From Desulfobacterales bacterium (GTDB lineage Bacteria; Desulfobacterota; Desulfobulbia; Desulfobulbales; BM004), in the NCBI GenBank assembly GCA_030621655.1, contig JAUXHH010000045.1, positions 1-10,338 on the forward strand: 10,338 bases of DNA, given 5' to 3'. Shown here piece by piece: positions 1 to 6,276 of this stretch (the first letter of the stretch is position 1; each line of letters starts with the position of its first letter). The position numbers and the translations under genes were made by a program. The notes under the pieces were generated by a model, which was not told the DNA's origin, did no database searches, and worked only from the letters and a program-made list of their open reading frames with translations.

Positions 1-298
1 GGGCCTGATCCATAGCCCGTTCAATATTGTCAATGCCGGGAAGCAGTTCCTTTAATATGTTTTCTTCAGCATATTTCAAAGAAGTATCCCGTTCCCGCTC
101 CAACCGCTTTTTGGTGTTATCAAAATCGGCAGCCAGGCGCAGTACCATTTCTTCACTCGCCTGCAGTTTATTCCTGGCTTCTTCCAGCGCGGCAGCCATA
201 TCCTGTTCCTCCTCCTGCTGAGAGATATCATCTCCCATTTCTTCCGCAGCTTCTTCATGAACAGAAGGGTCAATTTTCTTTTTTTCTTTTGCTGTCAC
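1..298 (-). CDS. grpE: Nucleotide exchange factor GrpE, N-terminal half (cut by window edge)
   Basis: GrpE is the cytoplasmic nucleotide exchange factor of the DnaK (Hsp70) chaperone: it drives ADP release so that DnaK can rebind ATP and let go of substrate. Only about 99 codons are visible, roughly half of a usual 190-200 residue GrpE; the rest lies beyond position 1. The start is a GTG at 298-296, chosen because AAGGAG (305-310 on the complement) sits 6 nt upstream. The first ~35 residues are highly charged and acidic (runs such as EEAAEEMGDD and QQEEEQD), as in the disordered N-terminus of GrpE. The following long-helix segment carries the family pattern LRLAADFDNTKKRLERE, then ILKELLPGIDNIERAMDQ. 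dnaK would be expected downstream, off the window. hrcA is not upstream; an aminotransferase with its own terminator is. The first ATG in frame is internal, so the GTG is needed for a full acidic N-terminus. Confidence 0.9.
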   Translation of the reverse strand, partial: MTAKEKKKIDPSVHEEAAEEMGDDISQQEEEQDMAAALEEARNKLQASEEMVLRLAADFDNTKKRLERERDTSLKYAEENILKELLPGIDNIERAMDQA

Positions 299-317
299 TC
301 CTTTCTCCTTATGCTCT

Positions 318-338
318 CATTGAGTCCATGACCCAATG
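318..338 (-). promoter_or_regulatory. Hairpin in the grpE leader RNA
   Basis: In the grpE leader, CATTGGGTC (338-330) can pair with GACTCAATG (326-318), a 9-bp stem with one G-U pair and a 3-nt ATG loop. It ends 7 nt before the AAGGAG ribosome binding site. It does not itself hide that site, so a role in regulation is only a possibility. The loop ATG also opens a 6-codon reading frame that stops (TAA) at the edge of the ribosome binding site. Confidence 0.35.
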
Positions 339-390
339 CGATAACTTGCTGAAACTCCATATAATCATATAAATCAACGAGATGAGTGGA

Positions 391-419
391 ACAATAAGTA
401 TGGGCCCAAGCCTTGTCAA
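391..419 (-). promoter_or_regulatory. Probable sigma70-type promoter of grpE, overlapped by a palindrome
   Basis: On the minus strand a perfect -35 TTGACA (414-419) is followed after exactly 17 nt by TATTGT (391-396), which matches 4 of 6 bases of TATAAT. Transcription would begin near 383, giving a leader of about 85 nt before the GTG start of grpE. The -35 lies inside a perfect 13-bp dyad, GCCTTG-T-CAAGGC (410-422), which could bind a regulator or be chance. No CIRCE operator (TTAGCACTC-N9-GAGTGCTAA) is present between 299 and 435. A sigma32-type reading (CTTGACA with CCCATA) has only 9 nt between the boxes, too short for that class. Confidence 0.5.
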
Positions 420-426
420 GGCGAGC

Positions 427-470
427 AAAAAACAAAAACCCCCTCCTTCTGTCATGAAAGGAGGGGGTTT
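427..470 (-). terminator. Intrinsic terminator after the aminotransferase gene
   Basis: A perfect 13-bp inverted repeat, AAACCCCCTCCTT (436-448) and AAGGAGGGGGTTT (458-470), encloses a 9-nt loop. Read on the minus strand, the GC-rich stem is followed by TTTTTGTTTTTTG, a good U-tract. It begins 28 nt past the stop of the aminotransferase gene and separates that transcript from the grpE promoter. In the plus direction the tail is only TTTATT, so it is mainly a minus-strand terminator. Confidence 0.88.
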
Positions 471-497
471 ATTCAACAGGATTGTTTTAAAGATTTG

Positions 498-1802
498 TCA
501 GCTGGCAAGATATATTTTGATTGAATCTGCAATAGTATTAAAAATTTTCCGGAACCGATCCTCGTTAGTTTCAAGCAGGGTGGAACGGAAGCCCTGCAGG
601 GTAGTCGCAAACGAGGATAATGGCACAACACATACGCCCGTTGCACCGAGCAGGTAATAAACAAACCGCTTATCAAGTGAGACGCCTGGCTGATTCACCA
701 GTGATTCGACATGGGCCTTTACTTCCTGGTTCTCGATGGGAAGGGTCTGTTTGTTATTCAGCGCTCCATCATCAAAAACCACGCTCATGTAAAAAGCACC
801 GTTGGTACAGTTTACAAGAACACCATCAATATTCTTCAGGCAGTCATAAGCAATATTTGAAAACTTTTCATAGCGTTTTATCCTCCGGGCAAGATAGTCT
901 TGATATTGAGGATGGGTCACCACCCTTGGCATAACCAGTTGGGGCAGCGTAGTCGAGCAGACTTCCAGCATCTTGGCATCCAGAATTGACTGAATATATT
1001 TTTCAAACATCGGATCATTATGGCCGTTATATATCTCTATCCAGCCGCAACGGGAACCGGGCCAGGGCATCTCTTTTGAAATACCACGCATGACGATGGC
1101 AGGGACATCGCCGATGAGATCTGAAACCGGCAAGGTGGTATGCCCGTTATATATAATGTTGATATATATTTCATCGCAGACCACAAACAGGTCATATTTC
1201 TTGGCCAACTGCACCATCCCCTTGATTATTTCCACAGGATATACTGCCCCTGTGGGATTATCAGGGTTGATTATCAGGATACCTGCAACGGCCGGATTAT
1301 ATTTTATACGTTTCTCAAGGTCATCGAGATCCGGATACCAGTGATTATGAGGATCAAGTTTATAGGTGACAGGCCGGTCCCCTGCATGGGCTGCCTCTGC
1401 TGAGGAGTGTGTGGTATAGCTTGGTGTTGGCACAACAACCCGGGCTGTCCTTTTCAGGAATCCGAAAACCTTGCTGATCGCATCACCGAGGCCATTAAAA
1501 AAAATAATGTCATTGGGGCCTATCTGGACCTTGCCTCTTTTGTTCGTCTGTTCCGCAATAAACTTCCTCGTCTCCAAGACGCCCCTGGTAGGACTATAAC
1601 CATACGTCGCATCATCCTGCACCATTTCGGAGACAATATCCTTCATCCACTGGGGCATGTGTTCCCCCTTGGCCACTGGATCGCCGATATTCTCCCAGTA
1701 GGTCTTCATTCCGAGCTCTTCAAGCTTTTCACCGACAGCGACTATGTTACGGATCTCATACGTCAGCTCACCGGCGCCGATATGAACAATATCTGTTCTC
1801 AT
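498..1802 (-). CDS. Class I/II PLP-dependent aminotransferase
   Basis: A 434-residue fold-type I pyridoxal-phosphate aminotransferase, cytoplasmic. Visible family marks in order: YGYSPTRG at 67-74; NPDNPTG at 179-185, whose N182 would hold the PLP ring oxygen; CDEIY at 209-213, with D210 for the pyridine nitrogen; SKEMPWPGSRCGW, in which K243 is the Schiff-base lysine and R251 binds the PLP phosphate; and GFRSTLLE at 404-411, with R406 as the likely substrate carboxylate arginine. All catalytic positions are intact. The amino-acid substrate cannot be read from sequence: alanine- or aspartate-type transamination is plausible by general similarity. The ATG at 1802 is the only ATG/GTG/TTG in frame back to the upstream stop. 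The best Shine-Dalgarno match (GAGGAG) is 12 nt upstream, rather far. A 24-codon reading frame (1873-1799) overlaps this start as ATGA. No clear promoter was seen between 1803 and 1890. A strong terminator follows. Confidence 0.9.
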   Translation of the reverse strand: MRTDIVHIGAGELTYEIRNIVAVGEKLEELGMKTYWENIGDPVAKGEHMPQWMKDIVSEMVQDDATYGYSPTRGVLETRKFIAEQTNKRGKVQIGPNDIIFFNGLGDAISKVFGFLKRTARVVVPTPSYTTHSSAEAAHAGDRPVTYKLDPHNHWYPDLDDLEKRIKYNPAVAGILIINPDNPTGAVYPVEIIKGMVQLAKKYDLFVVCDEIYINIIYNGHTTLPVSDLIGDVPAIVMRGISKEMPWPGSRCGWIEIYNGHNDPMFEKYIQSILDAKMLEVCSTTLPQLVMPRVVTHPQYQDYLARRIKRYEKFSNIAYDCLKNIDGVLVNCTNGAFYMSVVFDDGALNNKQTLPIENQEVKAHVESLVNQPGVSLDKRFVYYLLGATGVCVVPLSSFATTLQGFRSTLLETNEDRFRKIFNTIADSIKIYLAS

Positions 1803-1882
1803 ACTTTCACTACGCTCCTCAACGGATTTATATTTTTCGAGGCATTCAAAAAATGTCTTATTTCATTATTCATATGTTTTGT

Positions 1883-1927
1883 TTGAAACAAACCGGGCGA
1901 ACACCAAATTCCCAGTGTTCGCCCGGT
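1883..1927 (-). terminator. Intrinsic terminator after the response regulator gene
   Basis: A perfect 13-bp inverted repeat, ACCGGGCGAACAC (1892-1904) and GTGTTCGCCCGGT (1915-1927), has a 10-nt loop. On the minus strand the stem is followed by TTGTTTC, a modest U-rich tail. It lies about 100 nt beyond the stop of the response regulator and before the aminotransferase, so it most likely ends the regulator transcript. The aminotransferase would then need its own promoter in the roughly 90 nt that follow, which I could not identify with confidence. Confidence 0.7.
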
Positions 1928-2029
1928 ATAATGCATACCTATCAATAAAAAGTTTATTACCACAGGCTGCTAAGTTAGTCAATCACCTCAAACATCAGTT
2001 ATGCAAATGATAAACACCATCCTGTTTCA

Positions 2030-3406
2030 CTACTCACTCCCATACTTATTCAGTTTGCTCAAAAGGGTTTTTCGTGTAATGCCCAAGCGTCTGGCAGCCT
2101 CACTTTTATTGCCTTCCACCTCATCAAGGGTTTTAAGGATCACCATCTTTTCAGCTTCCTCAAGAGATGAAGGCAAATCTTCCATCCCGGCTGTGAGTAT
2201 TCCGCTTTCCTGTTGGGTCCATTTTTTGATGGGTATGGGCAGTATCTCCTCATCGAGATAATCACCACGCATAAGGATTACTCCACGCTCCATGGCATTT
2301 TCCAACTCACGTACATTCCCGGGCCATGGGTAATGGATCATAACATCCATGCAACCCGGAGTTATGCCTGAGACCTTGCGATTGTTTTTCTCTGCATACT
2401 CCTGCAGGAAATGTTCAGCCAAAAGGGGGATATCCTCCTGCCGTTCTTTGAGCGTCGGAACATGCAGCGAGACAACGTTCAGGCGATAATAAAGGTCTTC
2501 ACGAAAACGTCCCGCTTTTACCTCATCCTCCAGAATCAGATTTGTTGCAGCCAGCAGCCTGACATCGACCGCAACCAAATCATTACCACCAACCCGCTGC
2601 AGTTCATGTTCCTGCAACACCCTGAGAAGTTTCACCTGCATAGCCGGAGATGTGTCCCCTATCTCATCAAGAAAAAGCGTACCATGGTCTGCCTGGACAA
2701 ATTTACCATCCTTGCGCCGGTCAGCACCTGTAAAGGCGCCTTTTTCATGCCCGAACAATTCTGATTCAAGCAGGTTTTCTACCAGGGCGGCACAATTAAC
2801 CTTTACAAAGGGGCCATTTTTTCGTGCACTGTTATGATGCAAAGCTGAAGCAATCAACTCCTTTCCTGTCCCCGAGTCACCGGTAATAAGGACTGTTGCC
2901 TCGGTGGGGGCCACAAAAGAAACCATTTTCAACAGATCAAGCATCCTTTGGGATTTTCCGATGATTCCTGCAGTGTCTATTGCATCTCTTTTCCGGGACT
3001 TTGCCTCTTCTTTTTCCTCCACCACCTGCTTATGATCAAGGGCCCGCGCCATGGTAAGACGCAATCGATCAAAATCAAGTGGCTTGGTAAGATAGTCATG
3101 GGCTCCTATTTTGATGGCCTCCACCGCTGAATCCACCGAAGAATAGGCAGTCATTATGACAACCGGGATGGCAGGGTTAAAGGCATGAATCCTCTTTAAA
3201 GCCTCCATGCCGTCCATTTTCGCCATACGGACATCCATCAGTATGGCATCATAAGGGTGCTCTTCTACAGCTGCCACAGCCGTTATCCCGTCATCAGCCT
3301 CTTCAACATTCCAGCCCCATTCGCTGAACATTGAACTCAACATAAAACGATGTGACCTGTCGTCATCAACAACCAGGACTTTTACAGGTTTTCCTTTTGT
3401 CTTCAC
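2030..3406 (-). CDS. Sigma-54-dependent response regulator, NtrC/ZraR type
   Basis: A transcription activator that, when phosphorylated, uses ATP to remodel sigma-54 RNA polymerase. Numbering is from the longest frame (GTG 3418). The receiver domain (about 12-128) has D18/D19, phosphoacceptor D62 (LMDVRM), T90 and K112. The AAA+ domain (about 150-380) has Walker A GDSGTGKE at 180-187, GAFTGA at 227-232 for sigma-54 contact, and Walker B GTLFLDE at 246-252. A Fis-type helix-turn-helix ends the protein (NKSEAARRLGITRKTLLSKL). The C-terminal end closely resembles E. coli ZraR as I remember it. I choose the GTG at 3406: AGAAGGTGAT, a 9/10 match to the anti-SD complement, ends 7 nt before it. The GTG at 3418 (462 residues) has its only purine-rich match butted against it, with no spacer. 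The gene is divergent from rlmD. No histidine kinase is adjacent, so partner and signal are unknown, and I found no -24/-12 promoter in the window as an obvious target. Confidence 0.93.
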   Translation of the reverse strand: MKTKGKPVKVLVVDDDRSHRFMLSSMFSEWGWNVEEADDGITAVAAVEEHPYDAILMDVRMAKMDGMEALKRIHAFNPAIPVVIMTAYSSVDSAVEAIKIGAHDYLTKPLDFDRLRLTMARALDHKQVVEEKEEAKSRKRDAIDTAGIIGKSQRMLDLLKMVSFVAPTEATVLITGDSGTGKELIASALHHNSARKNGPFVKVNCAALVENLLESELFGHEKGAFTGADRRKDGKFVQADHGTLFLDEIGDTSPAMQVKLLRVLQEHELQRVGGNDLVAVDVRLLAATNLILEDEVKAGRFREDLYYRLNVVSLHVPTLKERQEDIPLLAEHFLQEYAEKNNRKVSGITPGCMDVMIHYPWPGNVRELENAMERGVILMRGDYLDEEILPIPIKKWTQQESGILTAGMEDLPSSLEEAEKMVILKTLDEVEGNKSEAARRLGITRKTLLSKLNKYGSE

Positions 3407-3463
3407 CTTGAGTATCACCTTCTCTTGAGAGACTATTGTTAATTTTTCTCAAAAAGGTATACA

Positions 3464-3494
3464 TTGACCTCCGTATTTACTCAATAAATATTAT
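3464..3494 (+). promoter_or_regulatory. Possible rlmD promoter in the divergent spacer
   Basis: TTGACC (3464-3469) and TATTAT (3489-3494) match 5 of 6 bases each, but the spacing is 19 nt, longer than ideal. This is the best sigma70-like pair I can find on the plus strand between the response regulator and rlmD. A 12-bp dyad CCTGC-TT-GCAGG (3496-3507) sits just after the -10 and could be an operator. Confidence 0.3.
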
Positions 3495-3505
3495 GCCTGC
3501 TTGCA

Positions 3506-3569
3506 GGTAAAATGCGATTACATAGTTATTACCCTGAATATTTTTCAACTTTTGAAAACTCATTTTACC
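3506..3569 (+). promoter_or_regulatory. Nested inverted repeats in the rlmD leader
   Basis: GGTAAAATG (3506-3514) is complementary to CATTTTACC (3561-3569), 9 bp with a 46-nt spacer. Inside it lies a perfect TTTTCAA-CTT-TTGAAAA hairpin (3542-3558). The outer right arm ends 1 nt before the rlmD ATG, so in the mRNA the start region could be base-paired. The spacer is AT-rich, so weak pairing by chance is possible. Confidence 0.35.
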
Positions 3570-3570
3570 C

Positions 3571-4920
3571 ATGAGCTCAAAAACTCTGCATACTGTGTTA
3601 ATAGAAAAACTTGCGCCTGGCGGCCTTGGCCTTGGTAGACTGGCTGGGGGAATGGTTGTCCTGGTGCGCTATGTACTTCCGGGCGAAAGAGTGGTGGTCC
3701 GAGAGAGGAACCGCAAGAAAGATTTTATTTCCGCCACGCTCCATGAAATTTTGACGCCATCTCCAGACCGCATTAATCCTCCATGTCCCCTATACGGTCA
3801 CTGCGGAGGCTGCGACCTGCAGCATGCCACGTACAATGCCCAACTTCTCTTGAAAAAAGAAATTCTGGCTGAGAGTTTACAACGGGCTGCAGGGGATATT
3901 TTTTCCGACCATAAAATATCCATGCACTCTGCCCTTGCCTCTTCGGAGGAATTCGGATACCGGCAGCGCATACGTTTACAGGTTGATGAGGAAGGGCAAT
4001 ACGGTTTTTTCCGCACCGGGTCTCATGTTCTGCAAGCTGTTTCAAAATGTCTGCTTGCCGGGGACACTTTAAATACAGTTCTGCAACAACTCCAATCCAA
4101 TGACTCCTTTACAGGACTTGTCAAACAATGCAATGCTTTTGAATTACTTTTTAATCCGGGCAGCAACGATACTTTGATGCTTTTGCACTTCAGACGTAAA
4201 CCCAGACCGAGAGACTCTTTTCTGGCTACAGACTTAGTCAATGATACAACCGGGCTCTCCACAATCCTTATGCAGGTTGAGGGCTACGGGTTATATGATC
4301 CTCTAAGTCAGTCATTCGTATCCAAGCCCCCCCATTTATCCCAAACTCTTTCTATGGGGAAATTACAGGCAGATTTAAAACTCACTTGGGAGGCTGGCGG
4401 TTTTTGCCAGGTAAACCTCGGGCAAAATAAAAATTTGATCAGCCTTGTTCTGGAAATGGTCAAAGGTGGCCCTCATAACAGGGTATTGGATCTCTATTGC
4501 GGCTATGGAAACTTTTCCCTGCCGGTCGCGCAAATTGCCGGAAAAGTTGTTGGAATTGACAGCCAAAACGCCGCTATCAGAAGCGGAAAGCGAAATGTCA
4601 TGCTTAACGGCGTCCATAACTGTCATTTTGAGAAAGTGCAGGTGGAGGCCGGTGTCAGATCACTCATAGCTGCCGATGAAACGTTTAATACAGTTATCCT
4701 TGACCCACCAAGGCAGGGTGCTGCTGCTATTGTTTCCATGCTCCCCGATCTAGGGGCTGAGCAGATCATCTATATATCCTGCAATCCTGCAACACTGGCG
4801 CGTGACCTGGCCATTTTATGTCCCCAAGGGTATACATTGTCATACCTGGTCCCGGTAGATATGTTTCCCCAGACCCATCACATGGAAAGCGTCGCGCTGC
4901 TGAAAAGAACAATTCAGTAA
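3571..4920 (+). CDS. rlmD: 23S rRNA (uracil-5-)-methyltransferase RlmD/RumA family
   Basis: A 449-residue SAM-dependent RNA m5U methyltransferase, most likely acting on 23S rRNA U1939. An N-terminal TRAM RNA-binding domain (about 1-62, with EKLAPGGLGLGR) is followed by a [4Fe-4S] ligand set: C72, C78 and C81 (CPLYGHCGGC) and C160 (VSKC). The Rossmann-type methyltransferase domain has the SAM loop LDLYCGYG (306-313), VVGID, LDPPRQG, and catalytic C404 in SCNPATLARD, then DMFPQTHHMESVALL near the end. All catalytic and cluster cysteines are present; E. coli RlmD is of similar length (433). The Fe-S cysteines separate it from cluster-free TrmA. Gram-negative paralogs such as RlmC are not fully excluded. 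The ATG at 3571 has no Shine-Dalgarno sequence, but GTG at 3595 has none either and would cut the TRAM strand. A run of seven C at 4327-4333 does not break the frame. Confidence 0.87.
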   Translation: MSSKTLHTVLIEKLAPGGLGLGRLAGGMVVLVRYVLPGERVVVRERNRKKDFISATLHEILTPSPDRINPPCPLYGHCGGCDLQHATYNAQLLLKKEILAESLQRAAGDIFSDHKISMHSALASSEEFGYRQRIRLQVDEEGQYGFFRTGSHVLQAVSKCLLAGDTLNTVLQQLQSNDSFTGLVKQCNAFELLFNPGSNDTLMLLHFRRKPRPRDSFLATDLVNDTTGLSTILMQVEGYGLYDPLSQSFVSKPPHLSQTLSMGKLQADLKLTWEAGGFCQVNLGQNKNLISLVLEMVKGGPHNRVLDLYCGYGNFSLPVAQIAGKVVGIDSQNAAIRSGKRNVMLNGVHNCHFEKVQVEAGVRSLIAADETFNTVILDPPRQGAAAIVSMLPDLGAEQIIYISCNPATLARDLAILCPQGYTLSYLVPVDMFPQTHHMESVALLKRTIQ

Positions 4921-4946
4921 TCCATAAAATGACACCCTGCCTCCTG

Positions 4947-4975
4947 GGTTTTCTTCAACCCTGTTCATGTATAAT
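4947..4975 (+). promoter_or_regulatory. Possible promoter before the MetE-like gene
   Basis: A perfect TATAAT (4970-4975) lies 73 nt before the ATG at 5049, in the 128-nt gap after rlmD. No good -35 is found at 15-19 nt; the best candidates (around 4946-4952, GGGTTTT) are poor. A short stem GGGTT/AACCC (4946-4961) overlaps but lacks a T-tract, so rlmD has no convincing terminator here. Confidence 0.3.
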
Positions 4976-5048
4976 ATATTGACAGAAACAGCTAATATTG
5001 CTAGGTAGGTCCTGATTCAGAGGCGACATTTTTCCGGAACAGACGGGC

Positions 5049-6182
5049 ATGATGGCGCCCATTCAAACAGAAACAGCATTCCCGACAGCTAACAACATGA
5101 CAGCAGACTCAAAAAAATTCACAGCAGACGGACTTCCGACTCTCATTGGCAGTCTTCCGGCTGCAAACCATCAGCAAGCCATGGACTGGATACTGGAATA
5201 CACTCCTGAAATCCCCCTCTGGCCTCAGGTTCCGGCTCTTCCAAAAGAAAGAATGCTCAATCAATTTATTGAAGGTTTGCCAGGAATAATCGAGACTGAA
5301 GAACGCACCTATTTTGATGTAAATTTTGACAGCTTTCCAGATGAACAGCTTTCATTTTACGAAGAGTACCTCAGCGTTTCCGAAAACTCCGATACACTTC
5401 TCGCTTCGAGATTTCAAACCAGCGATGATCGTGCGGCCGGGCTTTACCTGCTTGTGAAGCAGGCAAAAAAAATTACTAACCTGACTGCTGTTAAAGGCCA
5501 GATAACCGGACCCTTTACCATGCTTACGGGTATTTCAGATGCAGATAAGAAACTGGGATACTACAACCCTGACTTCAGAGATATCGTAGTGAAAGGTATT
5601 GCCATGAAAGCAGCATGGCAGGTCACATACATGAAAGAAGCATATGATGTGCCGGTTCTCCTGTTTATTGACGAACCGGCTCTGGCAGGTTTGGGCTCTT
5701 CTTCATTTATCAGCATATCTCTTGATGACATTGCCCAGGATTTGGCAGAAGTGATTGAGGCAATCCACAAAAGTGGTGGAATGGCAGGAGTTCATGTCTG
5801 TGCCAATACCGATTGGAATATTCTGCTGAACTCTGAAATTGATATTCTCAGTTTTGACGCCTACTCTTTCTTTGATAAATTCATTACCTGTAAAAAGCTG
5901 ATACATGCTTTTCTTGAACGGGGGTCTCTTATTGCCTGGGGAATTATCCCAACATCAGACCCTGAACATATTCAACAGGAAACCTGCGATTCACTCGTAA
6001 CCCGTTGGGAGGAACAGGCAGATTTACTTTCAGGGGGCGATTGGAATATCGGTTCATTATTGAAGCAGACAATTATTACCCCAAGCTGCGGCACCGGGTC
6101 TTTATCTCCCCAACTTGCAAAAAGGGTCCTGCAGTTAACAAAAGAGGTATCCACAACATTACGAACAAAATATCTGCTGTAA
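5049..6182 (+). CDS. MetE/UROD-superfamily protein (short MetE-like, function unknown)
   Basis: A 377-residue soluble protein resembling the C-terminal catalytic half of cobalamin-independent methionine synthase (MetE), without the N-terminal half. GLPTLIGSLP opens the barrel (28-37). FIDEPALAG (D208 E209 P210) matches the IDEPAL strand of MetE. HVCANTDW (H249, C251) and TPSCGTGS (C347) occupy the places of the MetE zinc ligands His, Cys and Cys. The fourth MetE ligand is a Glu; here the equivalent ILSFDAY has D270. The MetE sequence after the last Cys (CGLKTR) is replaced by CGTGSL. It could be a folate-independent methionine synthase of the core-MetE kind or a methyl-transfer enzyme with another substrate; the sequence does not decide. 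The start at 5049 (ATGATG) has only a weak GGA upstream; ATG at 5097 is an alternative and would leave 11 residues before the conserved GLPT. No SAM- or B12-riboswitch is visible upstream. Confidence 0.75.
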   Translation: MMAPIQTETAFPTANNMTADSKKFTADGLPTLIGSLPAANHQQAMDWILEYTPEIPLWPQVPALPKERMLNQFIEGLPGIIETEERTYFDVNFDSFPDEQLSFYEEYLSVSENSDTLLASRFQTSDDRAAGLYLLVKQAKKITNLTAVKGQITGPFTMLTGISDADKKLGYYNPDFRDIVVKGIAMKAAWQVTYMKEAYDVPVLLFIDEPALAGLGSSSFISISLDDIAQDLAEVIEAIHKSGGMAGVHVCANTDWNILLNSEIDILSFDAYSFFDKFITCKKLIHAFLERGSLIAWGIIPTSDPEHIQQETCDSLVTRWEEQADLLSGGDWNIGSLLKQTIITPSCGTGSLSPQLAKRVLQLTKEVSTTLRTKYLL

Positions 6183-6189
6183 AAACCGC

Positions 6190-6222
6190 CAATTGCTCCT
6201 GGAGTCAGTTGAATGTTTTTTT
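6190..6222 (+). terminator. Weak intrinsic terminator candidate after the MetE-like gene
   Basis: CAATTGCTC (6190-6198) pairs with GGAGTCAGTTG (about 6202-6211) in a 9-bp stem with one bulged T and one G-T pair. AATG and then seven T (6216-6222) follow. The stem is not GC-rich and the T-run starts 4 nt after it, so termination may be partial, with some read-through into lysS. Confidence 0.35.
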
Positions 6223-6276
6223 CATGGCTCACAGATTCAGGATTAAATAAAAAATAACAGGAAACAAAAGTACACA

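Noticed and set aside
299..435. CIRCE or sigma32 control site for grpE
   Set aside because: No TTAGCACTC/GAGTGCTAA pair is present, and the CTTGACA...CCCATA spacing is 9 nt, too short for a sigma32 promoter.
1407..1886. 159-codon open frame on the plus strand
   Set aside because: It lies antisense to the aminotransferase, whose catalytic motifs are intact. It has no recognisable domain and looks like a frame shadow.
1803..1890. Sigma-54 (-24/-12) promoter for the aminotransferase, as a target of the neighbouring regulator
   Set aside because: No TGGCAC-N5-TTGC-like sequence is present on the minus strand here.
4327..4333. Frameshift at the C7 run in rlmD
   Set aside because: The frame is continuous through the run, and the SAM-binding and catalytic motifs downstream are in the same frame as the TRAM domain.
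4921..5048. SAM or cobalamin riboswitch before the MetE-like gene
   Set aside because: The gap is only 128 nt and shows neither the conserved boxes nor the multi-stem layout of those riboswitches.
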